DNA from: Anarhynchus alexandrinus
Lineage: Eukaryota; Chordata; Aves; Charadriiformes; Charadriidae
Assembly (NCBI GenBank): GCA_008711295.1
Contig: VUYV01000020.1
Coordinates: 1,055,558-1,119,557 of the forward strand
Direction: 5' to 3'
DNA: 64,000 nucleotides
Shown here: in pieces, positions 32,348-44,811 of the stretch
Layout: every line of letters begins with the position of its first letter
Position numbering within the stretch: the first letter of the stretch is position 1
Position numbers and translations under genes: made by a program
Notes under the pieces: model-generated
What the model saw: the letters and a program-made list of their open reading frames with translations, nothing else
What the model was told of the DNA's origin: nothing
The model's database searches: none

Positions 32348-34184
32348 ATGAGCTGCACCAGGAGCGGGCACGTTGTGCACGCAACCGCCGAAGCTGCTGC
32401 TGGGTGCAGGGCGGGATCACACCCAAACCTCTTTGTTTTTGCAACGCAAAGGTGGAGACGGAGCGTCCGGGAAGGGGAAGTCCTACTCGTTCTTCCCTCC
32501 TGGTGAGGCGTCCTGCAGCCACACCACTGCATGTCTTGGGGCTCTCGGCAGCCGCAGCACTGCCGGCCAGCTTTTCAGCACCATTTCTGCTGCCCCCTTG
32601 GGGGGCGGAATTCGCTATTGTCCTCAGTGGGAGCTGAGCACCATTAAAAATCCAGCTATATCAGGCTAAGCTGGCCTTTATTACTGTCAGTCTCACAGTG
32701 GAATTGAGACATGTGGCGGTATGGAGTGTTTCTTTTAAAGCAACATTTCTATACTAGGAAGCGTGGCCGCTGTCACACCAGCACTGAAGTACTATTGCTA
32801 ACTCATCCCATCTGCCAAAGCAGCAAGGACAGCATTGGCCGCGACACCCCTCTGCATAGCCCCATGAGGGAGCTTTGTAAGGCCGGCTACCCTGGGCCGC
32901 ATTCTGCCTCGCTCTCCATGTGGTCATTTAGGGTTGGGGATGTGCTCTCATCTCTGGGAGACCACCAGGCTCCTCTGACCTCTTACCAGGTCCCAGCACC
33001 CAGTGGCCAGAGCACAAAGTGCTGAGGAGTGCTGCAACGTAAAAGGGAGGCTTTTTCTGAGTGCACTAAAGAGGGGAAAACATGCCTGAGTTTCCCACCC
33101 AGCTGAAGTAAGCAGTGAGGGCAGATTGGGGAATGGAGGGGGCAGGCGGTGGGGTCAGCTGGGGGGTTGTGAGGGGAAGGCAAGAGAGCCTGGCCGTCTG
33201 GGAGGGTGCAGGGAGGGTGCACTCGGAGCAGGGCTTTGCTCTCGCTGCTGGAGGTGTCAGCAATCGTTCTGGCCCCAGCCTCGGGAAATGGGCAAACGCC
33301 TCCCAGCAAGTGAACTCCATGCTAAATGGCAGCACGGATGAGCACTTGCAATCGGTCGAGTGGTGTGTGTGAATACTGCCAGGCAAATGCTAACTTGCCC
33401 TCCTCTGCCAGGCAGTTACAGTGTACATCATCACGATCCTTTGCAAACAGGGGTGCAGCAGGATCGTGGGCAGACTGCTCAGATCTAAGGGTTGATGCCA
33501 AACTCGGCAGATAAGCATCTGAATGAGGAATCATCCAGATGAGGAACCGTGCAATAGGAGAGCAGAAGAAGAGGAAGGAGACAACGTGCTCTGTGGATGC
33601 CTGTCCAGAAAAGTCTGCTTCACTGTTGAGTCTGGGAGCAAAAAATTGGTGTATTTGGCACAGGAACTGCTTGGATATGAGGAAAAAATTATCATCTGCC
33701 CTCTCTGCAGAGGTCATGAAGTGGTGCCTCTGGCTGTCAACCCTGTGCTGGCTCCGGCTGGGACAGAGCAGGGAAGTGTGAGTGGCTGAGAGCAGCTGGG
33801 CTTGGGGAATGGAGGAACCCAGGTTTGCTCCTGGCTCTCGGCACAGTGCAGAAGACAACCCTTCTCCCCTTCCCACCCCCATACCCGCCTCCTTTCTCTG
33901 ATGAGCAGAGCAGTGGGAATGGGCTTAAAGCCTGTGTCAGGCTTGCCTTGATCTCCATGTGCACTCCACATCTCTTGTGACTTTGTCAACACAGCAGGCC
34001 AGACACTGTCTCTGGTGACAGGGTTGCCTCCTGGGCAGCTGAGCAGAATGGAGTGGAGGTGAGAAATTCCCTTCAGGAGAGATAAGCAGAGCTCTCTTTC
34101 GTGCCCCGTCCCCTGCTTGTCCCCTCCTGTGGCTGCTAATGCAAGACAGGGGAGAGCTCTGGGGACGGAGTGAGAAGGATGCTG

Positions 34185-34230
34185 AGGAAGGAAGGAAGGA
34201 AGGAAGGAAGGAGGGAAGGATGGAAGGAAG
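34185..34230. repeat. (GGAA)n microsatellite
   Basis: A run of GGAA repeats with minor interruptions (GGGA, GGAT). GGAA runs are ETS-factor binding substrates in other genomes, but nothing here shows a function. Confidence 0.9.
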
Positions 34231-36199
34231 TTAAAGAGGGGCAGAAGCTGCTTCTCTCACTGTGGTGGAGGTTGCATTTGACCTGAGGCCATAGCTTGAC
34301 ACTGATGAGGGAATTTAGTGCTTCAGCTAATCAGAGAGGTCTGACCCTATGCACCAAGGCATGACAGGATTTCAGCACCTCGCTTTCGGCATTCACTACG
34401 TGAATTCCCTTTGTCCTGGCCCTTCTTTCTACTGCAAAGGTTCCCATGTGGTCAAAGCGGGACAGGGAACAAGATGGGGTCTCTGAAAATACATTTCCAC
34501 AGTAAGTATATGGTGGTATGACGGTGAGGCTGCCTTTGAGGAAGTTCCTTGAGAGTCTTGATCCTTGCCTGGAGCAACTACTGCATACAGTCCATCACTC
34601 CTGTATGCAATCCAAATCCTCCTTGTGACAACACGATGAAGGCGCCAGTCAGGGAGTGTGGGCTTGAACTCCAGTGCTTTCAACACTTGCAGTCCCGATT
34701 TCAGTGCTTGGAAATGCTGGTCAAGAGGGTATGCAAGGGTTTTTGTCAGTACAGCCTTTTAACAGCCCAAAGGAACAAAAATGCTGGCTGCTGGGAGCAG
34801 GGAAGCAGAATTTTAAAGGGCAGCTCTCTGGCTGAGTCTAAATCAGCACTGCTTCACTTTGTCACCAGACTCAACCTTCAGCGAGACAACACGGCCCAGC
34901 AGTGTCCTGTGAGCGCCAGCAATGGGGTGAGCATGAGGTCTCCCCAGCTGGGGCAGGCAGGGTCCAGGAGACCGGCGAGGGGGAGATCATTCCTCGTGGC
35001 CCCTGCAGGATGTTACCCACGTCATGAAGGACGTCAACTCCAAAACCGCTGATAGGAGCAGGGATATTTCTGCACGGAGGAGTGCGCAGGGGGAGATCTG
35101 GAAGAATATACAGACTCAGCACCCCTCCTCCCCCCAGCCCTCCATCTGGGAACCTGCGCTGGGCCTGCCCGCAGGGAGCTGGCTTTACAGCACTCATTAA
35201 GAGGAGGTGATAGAAATGCCATGGAAAAGGACAGGAGGGGACAGTGTGGGGCTGTGGCCTTCCAGAGTGGTGGGAGAGTGAGTAAACTGCTTGGAGACAA
35301 GTCCACCTGAAGGCAAAGTCTTCCTTGAGGACCTCACCTACCTCTGCATCTTATTTGGGGTTTCTGAAATGGTCGCATCTTTCCTAGAGGAGCGCAGGAG
35401 GGGGACAGTATTTGTGGCACTCAGTGTGAATGGTGCTAGTGACAATAAAACCATACTTAAGCATGGACTCAATCCCATTTTAAGTGCCCCCAAGGTCCTG
35501 GCTTATGTGGACTAGCCATGCAGTTAAAGACTTCTCTCCTACCAGCTAATTGATCTTTACTGGACCCTTGGGCAATCTCTCATAGGTGTTATTTTAAATA
35601 TGCAAACTCAAACGATCCCTATTGCATGCTACCTGAGGTCAATGAAATTGCAGCAAGGATGTCTTTTTATGTTGTGTCCCCTCAGGGAAAACAGGCAGCT
35701 TGAGATTGCCCACCGTGAAAAGTGCCATCTTTCTAACTCCATCAAAGGGGAGCGAGACTGATGTTCAAGGCTTGCCTTTGGTCTCCGCGTAGCTGCCTGT
35801 ATTTTGCAGGCAAATATAGCCACGCAGGCCTCCGAGTGCTTTCTAATGAGGACAATTCCTTCAGGGGTGAAAGGAGACTGGGTGCCTTCCAAGCCGAGAT
35901 GCTAATGGGAGTAAGCATATGGTGTATGCGTGTAAATTATAACCCGGCTACGTGCTAACATGCCAGCACCTTCCTGGCCCTGTTTTCTGGAGTCTCCCTG
36001 CTGCCCCAGGGGTGAAGAGCTCCATTCATCCTGTAGGCCACCCAGCTCTCCAACACAGAAACACCGAATTTTTAAGTGATGGATTTAAAGCTATCGGAGG
36101 AAAGCAGGATTAGCAGGGCAAGAGACCTTTCAACCACTTATCTGTGCCTGCCTGTGATGCTGTGAATCACTGGCACTCCCCAGGCACTTCCCTCCTTGC
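34231..36199. other. Unassigned non-coding stretch
   Basis: No gene or repeat family is recognised. A CAG splice-acceptor-like site near 35688 is followed by a 24-codon open frame that cannot be identified. Confidence 0.45.
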
Positions 36200-37620
36200 C
36201 CTGTCCAGAGAGCCCTGTCCTGCCCCACAGGGACCTCTCCGCTGCTCTCCCTGCACCAGCCCTGGCCTCTGCTTCCCAGCCACTGACCATGGCTGGTCAG
36301 GAGTGAGCTGCAGCACACACCGCTTTTGCCTCTCCAACCTACACTGGTGCTTGAGGCCACCCTCCCCTCAGACTGGATCCCCCTCCCCTGCCTGCAAGCC
36401 CCACAGCTGGAGACTATCATTTCTGCCCTGGCGGTCATTGTGCCGGGGGAGCGAGGGGGCGCAGCAACCCGGCACACACAGGGCACGTTTCCCTCCCAAA
36501 ACCTCCTCCGCTCCCTTGGCCCCGGCCCCAAGTTGCTCCAGATCCTGCTGGTTGCAGGCAGCCCCTGCCAAGGACCTCTGCCTTCTCCTGCTCTTCCATG
36601 CCTGGACTCTGCCCCCCCCTCTCTGCCCTGCACCCCGTGCTCTCCCAATTCCTCGACTGCCTGCAGAGCCCACCGAGGTGGCACCTCTGCCGGGTGGTGC
36701 CATGTTTTTTGGAGCCTGAGCCAGCAGGATAGAGGCTCTGCTACACCTCTTCTCCCATCCCAGTCTTGCCAGAGGGAGCAGGAGCTCGTCAGGAAAGCCA
36801 TGGCATTGCCTGGGTGCTGAGGGAAAGGGGTGTTGCAGCCAGAATGGCTCCCAGCAAGACAGTCCCTCCGGGACTCGGCATGGCTCCCACAGGCTGAGGC
36901 CGGGGAAGGGGGTGCCTTGCCAGAGGCGCACGCCGCCACCACATTTGTCAATGCTGCCGTTTTGCTCCCCCGGTCCCTACTTGTTTATTTTTCATTAAGC
37001 CCCGAGGCTGTATCTCCTGTGACAAAAGGGGAGAGGGGACGGGGAATTGTCAGCCTGCAGTGGGTTAAAGCACAGGGCCTGTAGGCTGTGATGGCAGAGA
37101 GAAGAGCCGGGCAATTGGGCTGCAGGCCCCGGTGCTGTCAGGAGCCGGGGCCAGGAGTGAGGACGAGGACAGGACCTCCATGGCAGGCCTGCTGCCCCAG
37201 AGGTGTGGGGTGGGTGGCCACCGGCCGGGCCAGTGTGCCTGCAGGGTCTGGAGGCTGCCAGAGGAGCGGGGACTGCCCTGGTGGGGCCCTTATCTCCACC
37301 AGCCCCTGCTCACATCCCTCCTGTAGTGCCTGCCATGCCGAGCGGCGCTGATAAGGGTCTGGGGGAGAGTGGGGGCCAGGAGAGGCCTGATTTACGGTTC
37401 TTTCCCCCCTCCCCGGCGCCTCCTGCCACTATGGCTCCTGCTGGCCCCACCAGCCCCATGTCTGCGGGGACAGGGCTTTCCTGGGAGAGGGTGTTTGCAC
37501 TGCGGGGGGTGCCTGTGCCCTTGACAAGGGTCACATTGCTTTTTAATTTCTTGCTGGAAGCGCATCTGGAAAGTTTAGTCAATTACTGGCTGGAAGACTC
37601 CCTCACAAGGCCACAGTATT
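36200..37620. other. GC-rich segment with chance long frames
   Basis: A GC- and C-rich stretch, moderately CpG-dense around 36440-36530 and 37120-37270. Frames of 187-273 codons on the minus strand and 164-191 on the plus strand cover the same bases, which indicates a low-stop composition and not coding. No core promoter, exon or repeat is recognised. Confidence 0.45.
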
Positions 37621-40600
37621 TATGAGTTCCCTCAGCCTGGGGGGTGCCGACCGCAATTAGAGGAGACAAGGGAGTGAAAGTTGCCTGCGGTGAACTCTGG
37701 GGACGGCAGAGCCGTGGAACAACCCACTGGCCACTGGCAGAGGGGCAGCAGCTCCAGCAGCGAGTCAGGAAAGGGCAGCAGACCTGAGGGCTGGAGAGGG
37801 AAAGGAGGTAGCTGAGAGTTTGCTGTGAGGAGGACAGAGCAGGATGGGACCAGCATGTGGGACAGGTGGGATATGAGTGGGACAGACAGGGATGGGAGAT
37901 GGTGTGGAGGAACATGCTGGTCAGACCATGATGAAGGCTTCGGGTGCATCAGGAGGATGGTGCACGCATATCCTGACCTCTTTTGTTGTGCCCAAGATCC
38001 CCGTGTGTAATCTGATATAACAGATGTTGGGCCTGAAGATTTGTGCCTATGTGTAGCCCTCTCGGGCCCCACAGAGGGGCTTCAAAGCATGCTTCAATGT
38101 CATACACATCCTTTAAATGCTGCGTGCTGATGAGGCAGCATTAAGGGGTCATCAGCCTGGTCCATTCCCAACAATTTTTTGTCTGCATAACCCCATTAAT
38201 TAAGGAAAGGAAAAGTCATCCTGTCCCTCCCATCAATACAGCTATGCTGGCAAGAGTCTTAAGATGATGTGCTGCTCTGCTGTCAGCAAATTCATCAAGG
38301 ATAAGCCACCCTGGCATGTGCAAACTTTTTGCCAGCAGAAACTGAGTGCCCATTGGGAGGGCTTGCTACAGCAGCTGACCAGTTTTCCGTGTGAAGAAGG
38401 CTTTGCTGGCAATGAGAACGAGGTGCCCTGTGTGGTGGCAGGTGGAGAAGATTGTGGTTAGCAACCTGAGTCAAGTGGTAGAAGAGGACCAACTGGTGGC
38501 CCACGTCGTTTGTCCCCCTGTCCCCACAGGTCCTGTTTCCTCTGTGATCTTTTTTGTGAAGTGGCTGCCGCCAAGCTGAGACTGGTGTTGCTTGCTAGCC
38601 TTGCCCCATGTCTCGTGCGCTGCATTAGCTACCAGGGCGGTAGTGTTGCTTGAAGACGCGCACCCATCCATGGAGCCAGCAGGCTTGTCCTCACCAGCGT
38701 GTCAGTGTGAGACTAGGTACATGCGTACAGTAATTGAAGAGATCAAGGCTGAGTGCGTCCAACAGACCGACAAAGCCAATTACCCCTCAGGAATTTCTGC
38801 TCCTCAGGCTCGGATGGTGATTACAAAACCTTTGCCATTAAAAATTAGCCAAGGGAGAAACTTGTTGCTAGAGTCCATCAGGAATTTCCCATGCCCATCT
38901 GATACAAAGAGCAACCACAAAATGTGTAGCTGCCAAATCATGGACATCACCTTTTCACAGGTCTGACATTCCCCTGTGCTTTAGGAGGTAGGTAACGTGA
39001 CACATAGATGCACGTATATCCACAGGAACAGAGCATGCGTCCACATATGTTGGCACACAGAGCAAATAAACTGTAAAGCTGCAGTAATAGGAGGTTGTGA
39101 AACCCACAGTGATTGCACTGACAGCTCCCATTTCTGGCTGCGTGCTCTGGGCCCAGCTGCGGGGTCTTGGGGTGGAGGCAGAGGAGGGATGAGTGGCTGC
39201 AATATGGACAGGGGGAGGGGGTCGTGCTGCTGAGATTCTGTGTTCTGGAGACTGAAAGGAAAGCCGCGTCCTGCACCTTGTGCAGGTGGTACCGGGACCG
39301 CTGGGTGTGTGGGGTGAAGGGAACAAGAGTGGGAAGGCTACAACTGGACCAGAACTACAAGGCTGGCTGTCCTGTTTCTCTTTTGGAGTCACCCTGCCTC
39401 CCTGGCCTCCCTGCTTAGGGTGGGTGTTCACTGCAGAGTTAATAAGATTATAACTCCAGTGTTGCTGGTAACTTGTGTCTTATCCCCACTCACATCCCTA
39501 TAAATCAGAGATGCTTTTCAACTTGGGCTGGCTGGCCAGCCAAGGAGATGGGCTAGAGTACAACCCCAAGGCTGCTGACATAACTGCTCTGCAATGCGGG
39601 TGCAGGCTAGCCCCTTTCCTGTGCTGCTAAGTTCTCCAGGGGCTTCCTATAATCCCTGCTTTGCCCTGGGTCAGACAGACATCTCTCTTCCCGGTTCTCT
39701 GGGAAAGGGTTTGTAGAGCCATGCCGTTTCCTGCACAGGGCTTGGGACTGTGGGATAAGCCCCCAAAAGCACAGAGATGAGACAGTGAGGCGCAGCTGCT
39801 TTTCTGCAAAGTCAGCTAACTGGAGAGGGGGACTGGACTGTAAACTGCACAAGTTAACTCCGCCATGCGGACGAACACTTGCTGGCGTAAACCCTGCTTG
39901 TCCTAAAGGCTGGCTCTTGCAGTAGAAGAACTGGGGAAAGTCTCGCAATATGCTGCCAATCCTGCTATTTTTCGTTTCTGCCTCCCCTGTAGGGTTTGGT
40001 GGTGGAGCTTTTTTATAACAGTCTCTTTTTCATATGTTGGTGTTGCTGGGAATTCACTCCTATGCAGAGAAAGTAACACCAGGCTGGAGTCCACTGAAAT
40101 CTCACTTATGTCCAAACCATTCCCCATCTATTAAAGGGAGCTAAAATGTCAGCTTAGGCTAGTGTTAGCCCTTTGCACCACATGACTGTCACTCTAGGAT
40201 ATTCCTCCTCCCCCTTTTATTCTTTTTATACTGCCTAATTTCAGTTTTGGTAGGATATTGCCACTAGAAACCCCTTAGCAATGGCTCTGTGAAAGCTTCC
40301 TGGGTATTCACTACTCCCAGTAACCTTGCAACCACAGGTCACACTCACCACTGTGGCATACTGCTGTTGCCCTTTCCCGATCTGGGAATAAGGAAGGAGG
40401 AGGGATGTGATCAAGTCACTTGGCCTTTGATTCTCCTGTCTGGGGGAATTAGTGAGAATGATGAAGCTTTTAGGAAGTTTCACACCTCTTCTCTTCCAGA
40501 CCTTTTAAGCCTCACTAAAAGTCACTCCCCAAAACTGAACTTGCTTGTACAACTCTGGCCCTGGTCCTGCAAGGAGCAATTTGTGAGTGGACATCTGAGT

Positions 40601-43082
40601 TAACCGTGTCTGGAAGTGGAGCAGGGGAAGGCGCATGTGAGAAACACGTAAGAGAATCAGGGCTTGTGTTCGTAACCCTGCAGCACCTTGACAGCAGTAT
40701 CCGCAACTTTAAATACCTTCTTGTAATTGTGTTATTTCCTCTTATAGCCCACTGAAGAGGCCCCAAGTTGCTCTCCTGGTGCACGGCCTGTATGAAGGAT
40801 GCAGCACCTTTGCAAGACAGGAACTTCATGCTCCAACTCAGGAAGAAATAATCCAGCTACTTGGTTTCCTAGGCTCCGCTTCTTGTTTTCTTGTGCTCTG
40901 CATATATGCCTTGCAGCCCTTCTGTCCTCTGATTCCCATTAGGAGTTTGCAGTGATTTGTTATGCTTTTTGTTTCTGTCTGCCACTGAAGAGCCCCCACA
41001 CACCACTTCCTTTGTGCTCCAGTCAGTCCTTGGTAAATTCACTGCCTAAACTAACTAAAGTTCTCCGGCACCACATAGTGTAACTCTTAATGCCTGCGTT
41101 TGCAGTCTCCCCGGCATGCTGCTGTTACAAATATGCCACAGAGCAGTCTGGAAGCAGGAGGTGCTGGTTGGATTTAATAGAACAGTTCTTTCATCCTACT
41201 TCTGTTAAGCCATCTTTTGTCTGTGGTGCCTGGGCACTTGGAGAAACCTTGTCCTGGGACTGCCTTGTTTAATGAAGTCTCTGCTTGATTCTGGCTTGAC
41301 TTATGGAAAGCCTGTGCAACTCTGGCACAGAGGAGCAACATCAGACCTTAGTCTGTCCCTCTTCCCACCCTAGTTCCAGCCTGGGCTTTGGAGGCCGTGG
41401 TCCCATGTGCTACTGTGCTGGAAACAGTCCATCCTCTAAGTGTCACCTCATGAAGCCTCCTCCTGCTGACCATTACTCCCTTTTCTTAATGCAGAGAAAG
41501 GATGCAGGGTTGAAGTTACCCTTATTCAGCCTCATGAGCTCAGTTCATCATGTGCTATACAAGACTATTTGCTCGAAGCCTTGCTGGCGCTGCACAGGAT
41601 TGCACAATTCGGGCTTCAGGAGCTGCCATGTGGGTGTGCATTCACTCTCCTCACTGGAAGAAGCACAGGCAGTTCCTTGTAATAGCCTTTGTTTCAAGGC
41701 TCTGGGGAGCATCTCAAAAGCCTGTCCCTCTCCTATGTCAGCCGTAACTTCCTTTGCACGTCACTGGAACACACACAGTGTGTGGGAGAGGTAATGACAG
41801 TGGAAGGAGAAAGTACTCACAATGTAAACATACTTTCACCTTGCATAGATATCAGAAAGGAGCCCAACAAATGGCCCTGGCAAGGAATGGAATCTCCTTC
41901 CAACCTGGTGTGTCTGCTAGGAGAAGGTCACAGATGTTGCCTGCACAGACACTGCATTTTTCTGCAGGGCAATCTGATGCTGCTAGGAGCACTGTCTCTG
42001 ATGCTGCACTTGTCTACTGCAGCGTGGTGTGGCTTTTGGAACTGTGGCACAGAAATGTCCAAAAGGTTTTATGCTTGGTAGACGTCTCACAAAGCTGAGG
42101 CTTGTAAAACTCAGACTGGCCTATCTTTTCTTCCAAATATTCAAGAAAAAATACTTGGAAATGTCATTCTTCAGAAAGTTTTGATTTCTGACTTTTCCTA
42201 TTAATTTAGAGAGAAAACAGAGGTCCTGGAATTTCCCGCAAAGCAGAATTTCTGTTTTTTCACCAGCTTGACTCAGCAAGAACTTGTCCCACAGGAATTT
42301 GGCCATGAGCATTCATATTAGCTAGACAGCTTGTATGAATCTCTGAAGATGGTGAAAGCAAAAGAAAAATATCTCATAAATCCTCACATAGTTTCTGCTT
42401 CATGCCTGTGAGCAGAGAAGATCATCTCACCTTTCTCTATGCTCTCCCATGAAGGTTTCCTGGGAACAGCCTGTGTAAATGGGTACCAAAGCAAAGATCC
42501 ACGGAGGGTGTGAAGGGCCAGAGCTGATGTAGCTGTGCTCTGTGAATTGTTCCTTGCATACAGCTTCCCTCTTTGTTTCTCTTTATGAATGAGCTCAGTT
42601 TTTACAACACAGCTTCTTAGTTGCGATTACACAGAGATGTCAGCCTTTTTTATTAGGGGTGGATAACCAGCCTTCAGAAATAATGTTTTTTCAGGTGTCA
42701 TTTTTGCTCGTGGGTTCACCAGTGGGGAAGGATGGGGTGGAGAGAGTGGGGGCGAGAGGCAGGGAAGTGCTCCAGTGACTGTGCACCAGAATTGGCAGAA
42801 TCGCTGGCTTGAGAGGCCTCATCCGGAGCCCTGTATTGAGACCCAGAAGAACAACTGGAAATGGTCTGGTCTGTCCTCACCCAGATAGGGTATAAGGACT
42901 GGAGTGATGGAGATTTTACTATACTTCTGTCTTTGTGTGGCTGCTTCTGTCAAAGCTGCATTAGAAAAAACACCTAATAAATATCTTGCCTTCTTTTCAC
43001 TGACAAACAAAAATCTTGGGGATCTTCCTGGTATTGCTAGCAGAAATTTGCTGAAACCAAGTATAGCTCTTGAACTGCTGAA
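37621..43082. other. Unassigned non-coding stretch
   Basis: No gene or repeat family is recognised in about 5.4 kb. A CCCCACAG acceptor-like site at about 38529 precedes a 40-codon open frame without recognisable content. Confidence 0.4.
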
Positions 43083-43155
43083 GTTTGTGGCCTAGGGGCA
43101 GCAGGAGGTCAGACGAGATGTTCTGGCTGGCCCTCTATGGCCTTAAGAGGCTGTG
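43083..43155 (+). mobile_element. CR1 LINE 3'-terminal fragment
   Basis: The sequence TTTGTGGCCTAGGGGCAG, then CAGGAGGTCAGACGAGATG, then CTATGGCCTTAAGAGGCTGTGA follows the CR1 terminal consensus 'TCTGTGGCCTGC...GTGCAGGAGGTCAGACTAGATGATC...GGCCTTAAAATCTATGA'. The 3' end is on the right. Only about 70 bp are clear. The preceding bases may be a little more of the same copy. Confidence 0.7.
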
Positions 43156-43467
43156 AACCTCAGCTAAAACAATGTTACCCTGAGTCAAGTTCAAAGTCTA
43201 TGAATTGAGAATTCAAGCCTGAGCCTAGCTCAGTGGAAAGGAACAAATTCATGGTATTTGATGACAGTGCAAGATGTCACTAGGAAGTTTCCCTGTGTAT
43301 GCATAGCAAAAGCCAAACAACTGACTGTTCATGGCCAAAACATTTATTTTCTTTATGGAGAGAAAACAGAACCTGAAGCGCAATAAATAGCTTCTGAATG
43401 TGCCTTCATCTTTGGGCTAGTGCAGGAGGTCTGACAATTTTAAAAGCCTGCTGGAAACTTGGGCTTT

Positions 43468-43491
43468 GTCAAGGTAGCTGTCAAGGTAGCT
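43468..43491. repeat. 12-bp tandem duplication
   Basis: GTCAAGGTAGCT occurs twice in direct succession without a mismatch. Confidence 0.95.
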
Positions 43492-44720
43492 GCTGCCTCT
43501 TCCATGGTTTCATAAGGAGTGTGTCCTTTGAATTTGTGTCTGGACGTGAGCCTGCACTTACGACCAAGCTTGTCTGGTGTCTACCTGGTTTTCCTCATGC
43601 CCGTGGTGTGGTTTCAGTGACTGTGGGGTGTTCTGTGTGTGGGCATGTGTGTGCTGAGTGGCAGGTGCCCTGCACCTACGGGTGGGGATGGCTGCATGGA
43701 GCAAGGGTTGGAGAGCTTGCTGGGGTTTAGGCCACTTCCTGGCAGGGCCTCCCTTGATCTGTGTGGATGCAAACAAGATTCATCCAGGTGACCACAAACA
43801 GGCACTTTAGGCGAACGCATGTGAGAAACAGTAAATCCTCAATGGTTGCTCATACAACGAGGTCTGTCAGATAGCAGAGAGCTGATCATGGCAATCTTAC
43901 ACTTTTTGTAGGTAAATGGCATGGTCAATGATTGTGTGGAGCTTCCCGGATTTTTGGTAGAATTTGTTGAGCTTCTCAAACTAAAAAAGACATTTATAAT
44001 GATGAAAGAATGAAATATCTGAAGATGGCAAGGAACATTGCCATCTGGCTTTTTACAGACACTTAAATGGTCCTTTATATTATATTTTCAAATTTTAAGG
44101 CCAAAGAATGAGTTATTTCTTTTCTTCCTTGCAAGATGACAAGAAAACCATTGTGGCTTTTTCAAAAATGACTTCTGCAAAATAATGTTTCTCATTTTTC
44201 TTTCAAACTCTCAGGCAATACGAAGGTGACAGCAACAGTTATGCTGAAAGGCACAGGGAACACCAAGACTTCTTTGCTGAACTGGTTAGAGCTGTTCAGG
44301 GACACAAAAAGTTCACCTTGTCTGCAGATCCATTTCCACCTTGAAGTTGAACTCTTTGTTAGTTTTCTAAGACAGGCATGAGGTTTTGCAAAGGACCCCA
44401 CTGTGCATCATTGTCACTGCCTGTTGACTGATAGACATGCAGGACCATAGGAGGGCTTGGGTTTGTCTGGCATTCTTTGAAATGTTTGTGAACACATTTG
44501 GGGACATCCTGTTTCTCTAATTCATCTGAACAGCAAAACCAGTAGCAAATTAGACCACTTAGAACTTCTGAATCTTTAGTTTAAGTAACAGAAAGGATAC
44601 ATCTGGCTTCGGTTAGACTTGTCCTTCCTTCTCGGTGAAAATTTTGTTCCAAGCTACTCTACAAACAGTTAATCATCCCACCCCAACCTGTGCTTTCTTT
44701 CATTTCTTTCTTTTAAACAG

Positions 44721-44811
44721 GCTGTTGGTGCAAGTGATGTCAGGATCAAATTTGCTGTTAGCATGTAATATGGAAGAATATGTGCAGGGAGAACAGCCAG
44801 GAGAGTCTTGA
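44721..44811 (+). CDS. Candidate terminal exon behind a splice acceptor
   Basis: A polypyrimidine tract (44694-44715) ends in TTTTAAACAG, a good 3' splice site, at 44720. Two frames are open after it. One has 15 codons (it starts AVGASDVRIKF) to TAA at 44766-44768. The other has 29 codons (it includes LLVQVMSGSNLLL) to TGA at 44809-44811. Neither is recognised. With no donor, partner exon or homology, the evidence is the acceptor alone. Confidence 0.1.

Larger units (their letters stand above)
27796..34184. other. Unassigned non-coding stretch
   Basis: No gene is firmly recognised in about 6.4 kb. It holds a T run (about 28979-28994), small microsatellites and a C-rich segment (30900-31260) that yields a 215-codon proline-, serine- and leucine-rich frame judged to be compositional. 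A candidate short exon (29018-29123) is listed separately. A weak MIR-like patch may lie at about 33800-33870. Confidence 0.4.

Noticed and set aside
32574..32594. A REST/NRSE-like site (TTCAGCACC)
   Set aside because: Only the left half-site matches. The right half required for the full element is absent.
36130..36951. 273- and 187-codon minus-strand frames, and 191- and 164-codon plus-strand frames
   Set aside because: Four long frames cover the same GC-rich bases in both directions, which is expected from a shortage of stop codons and not from coding.
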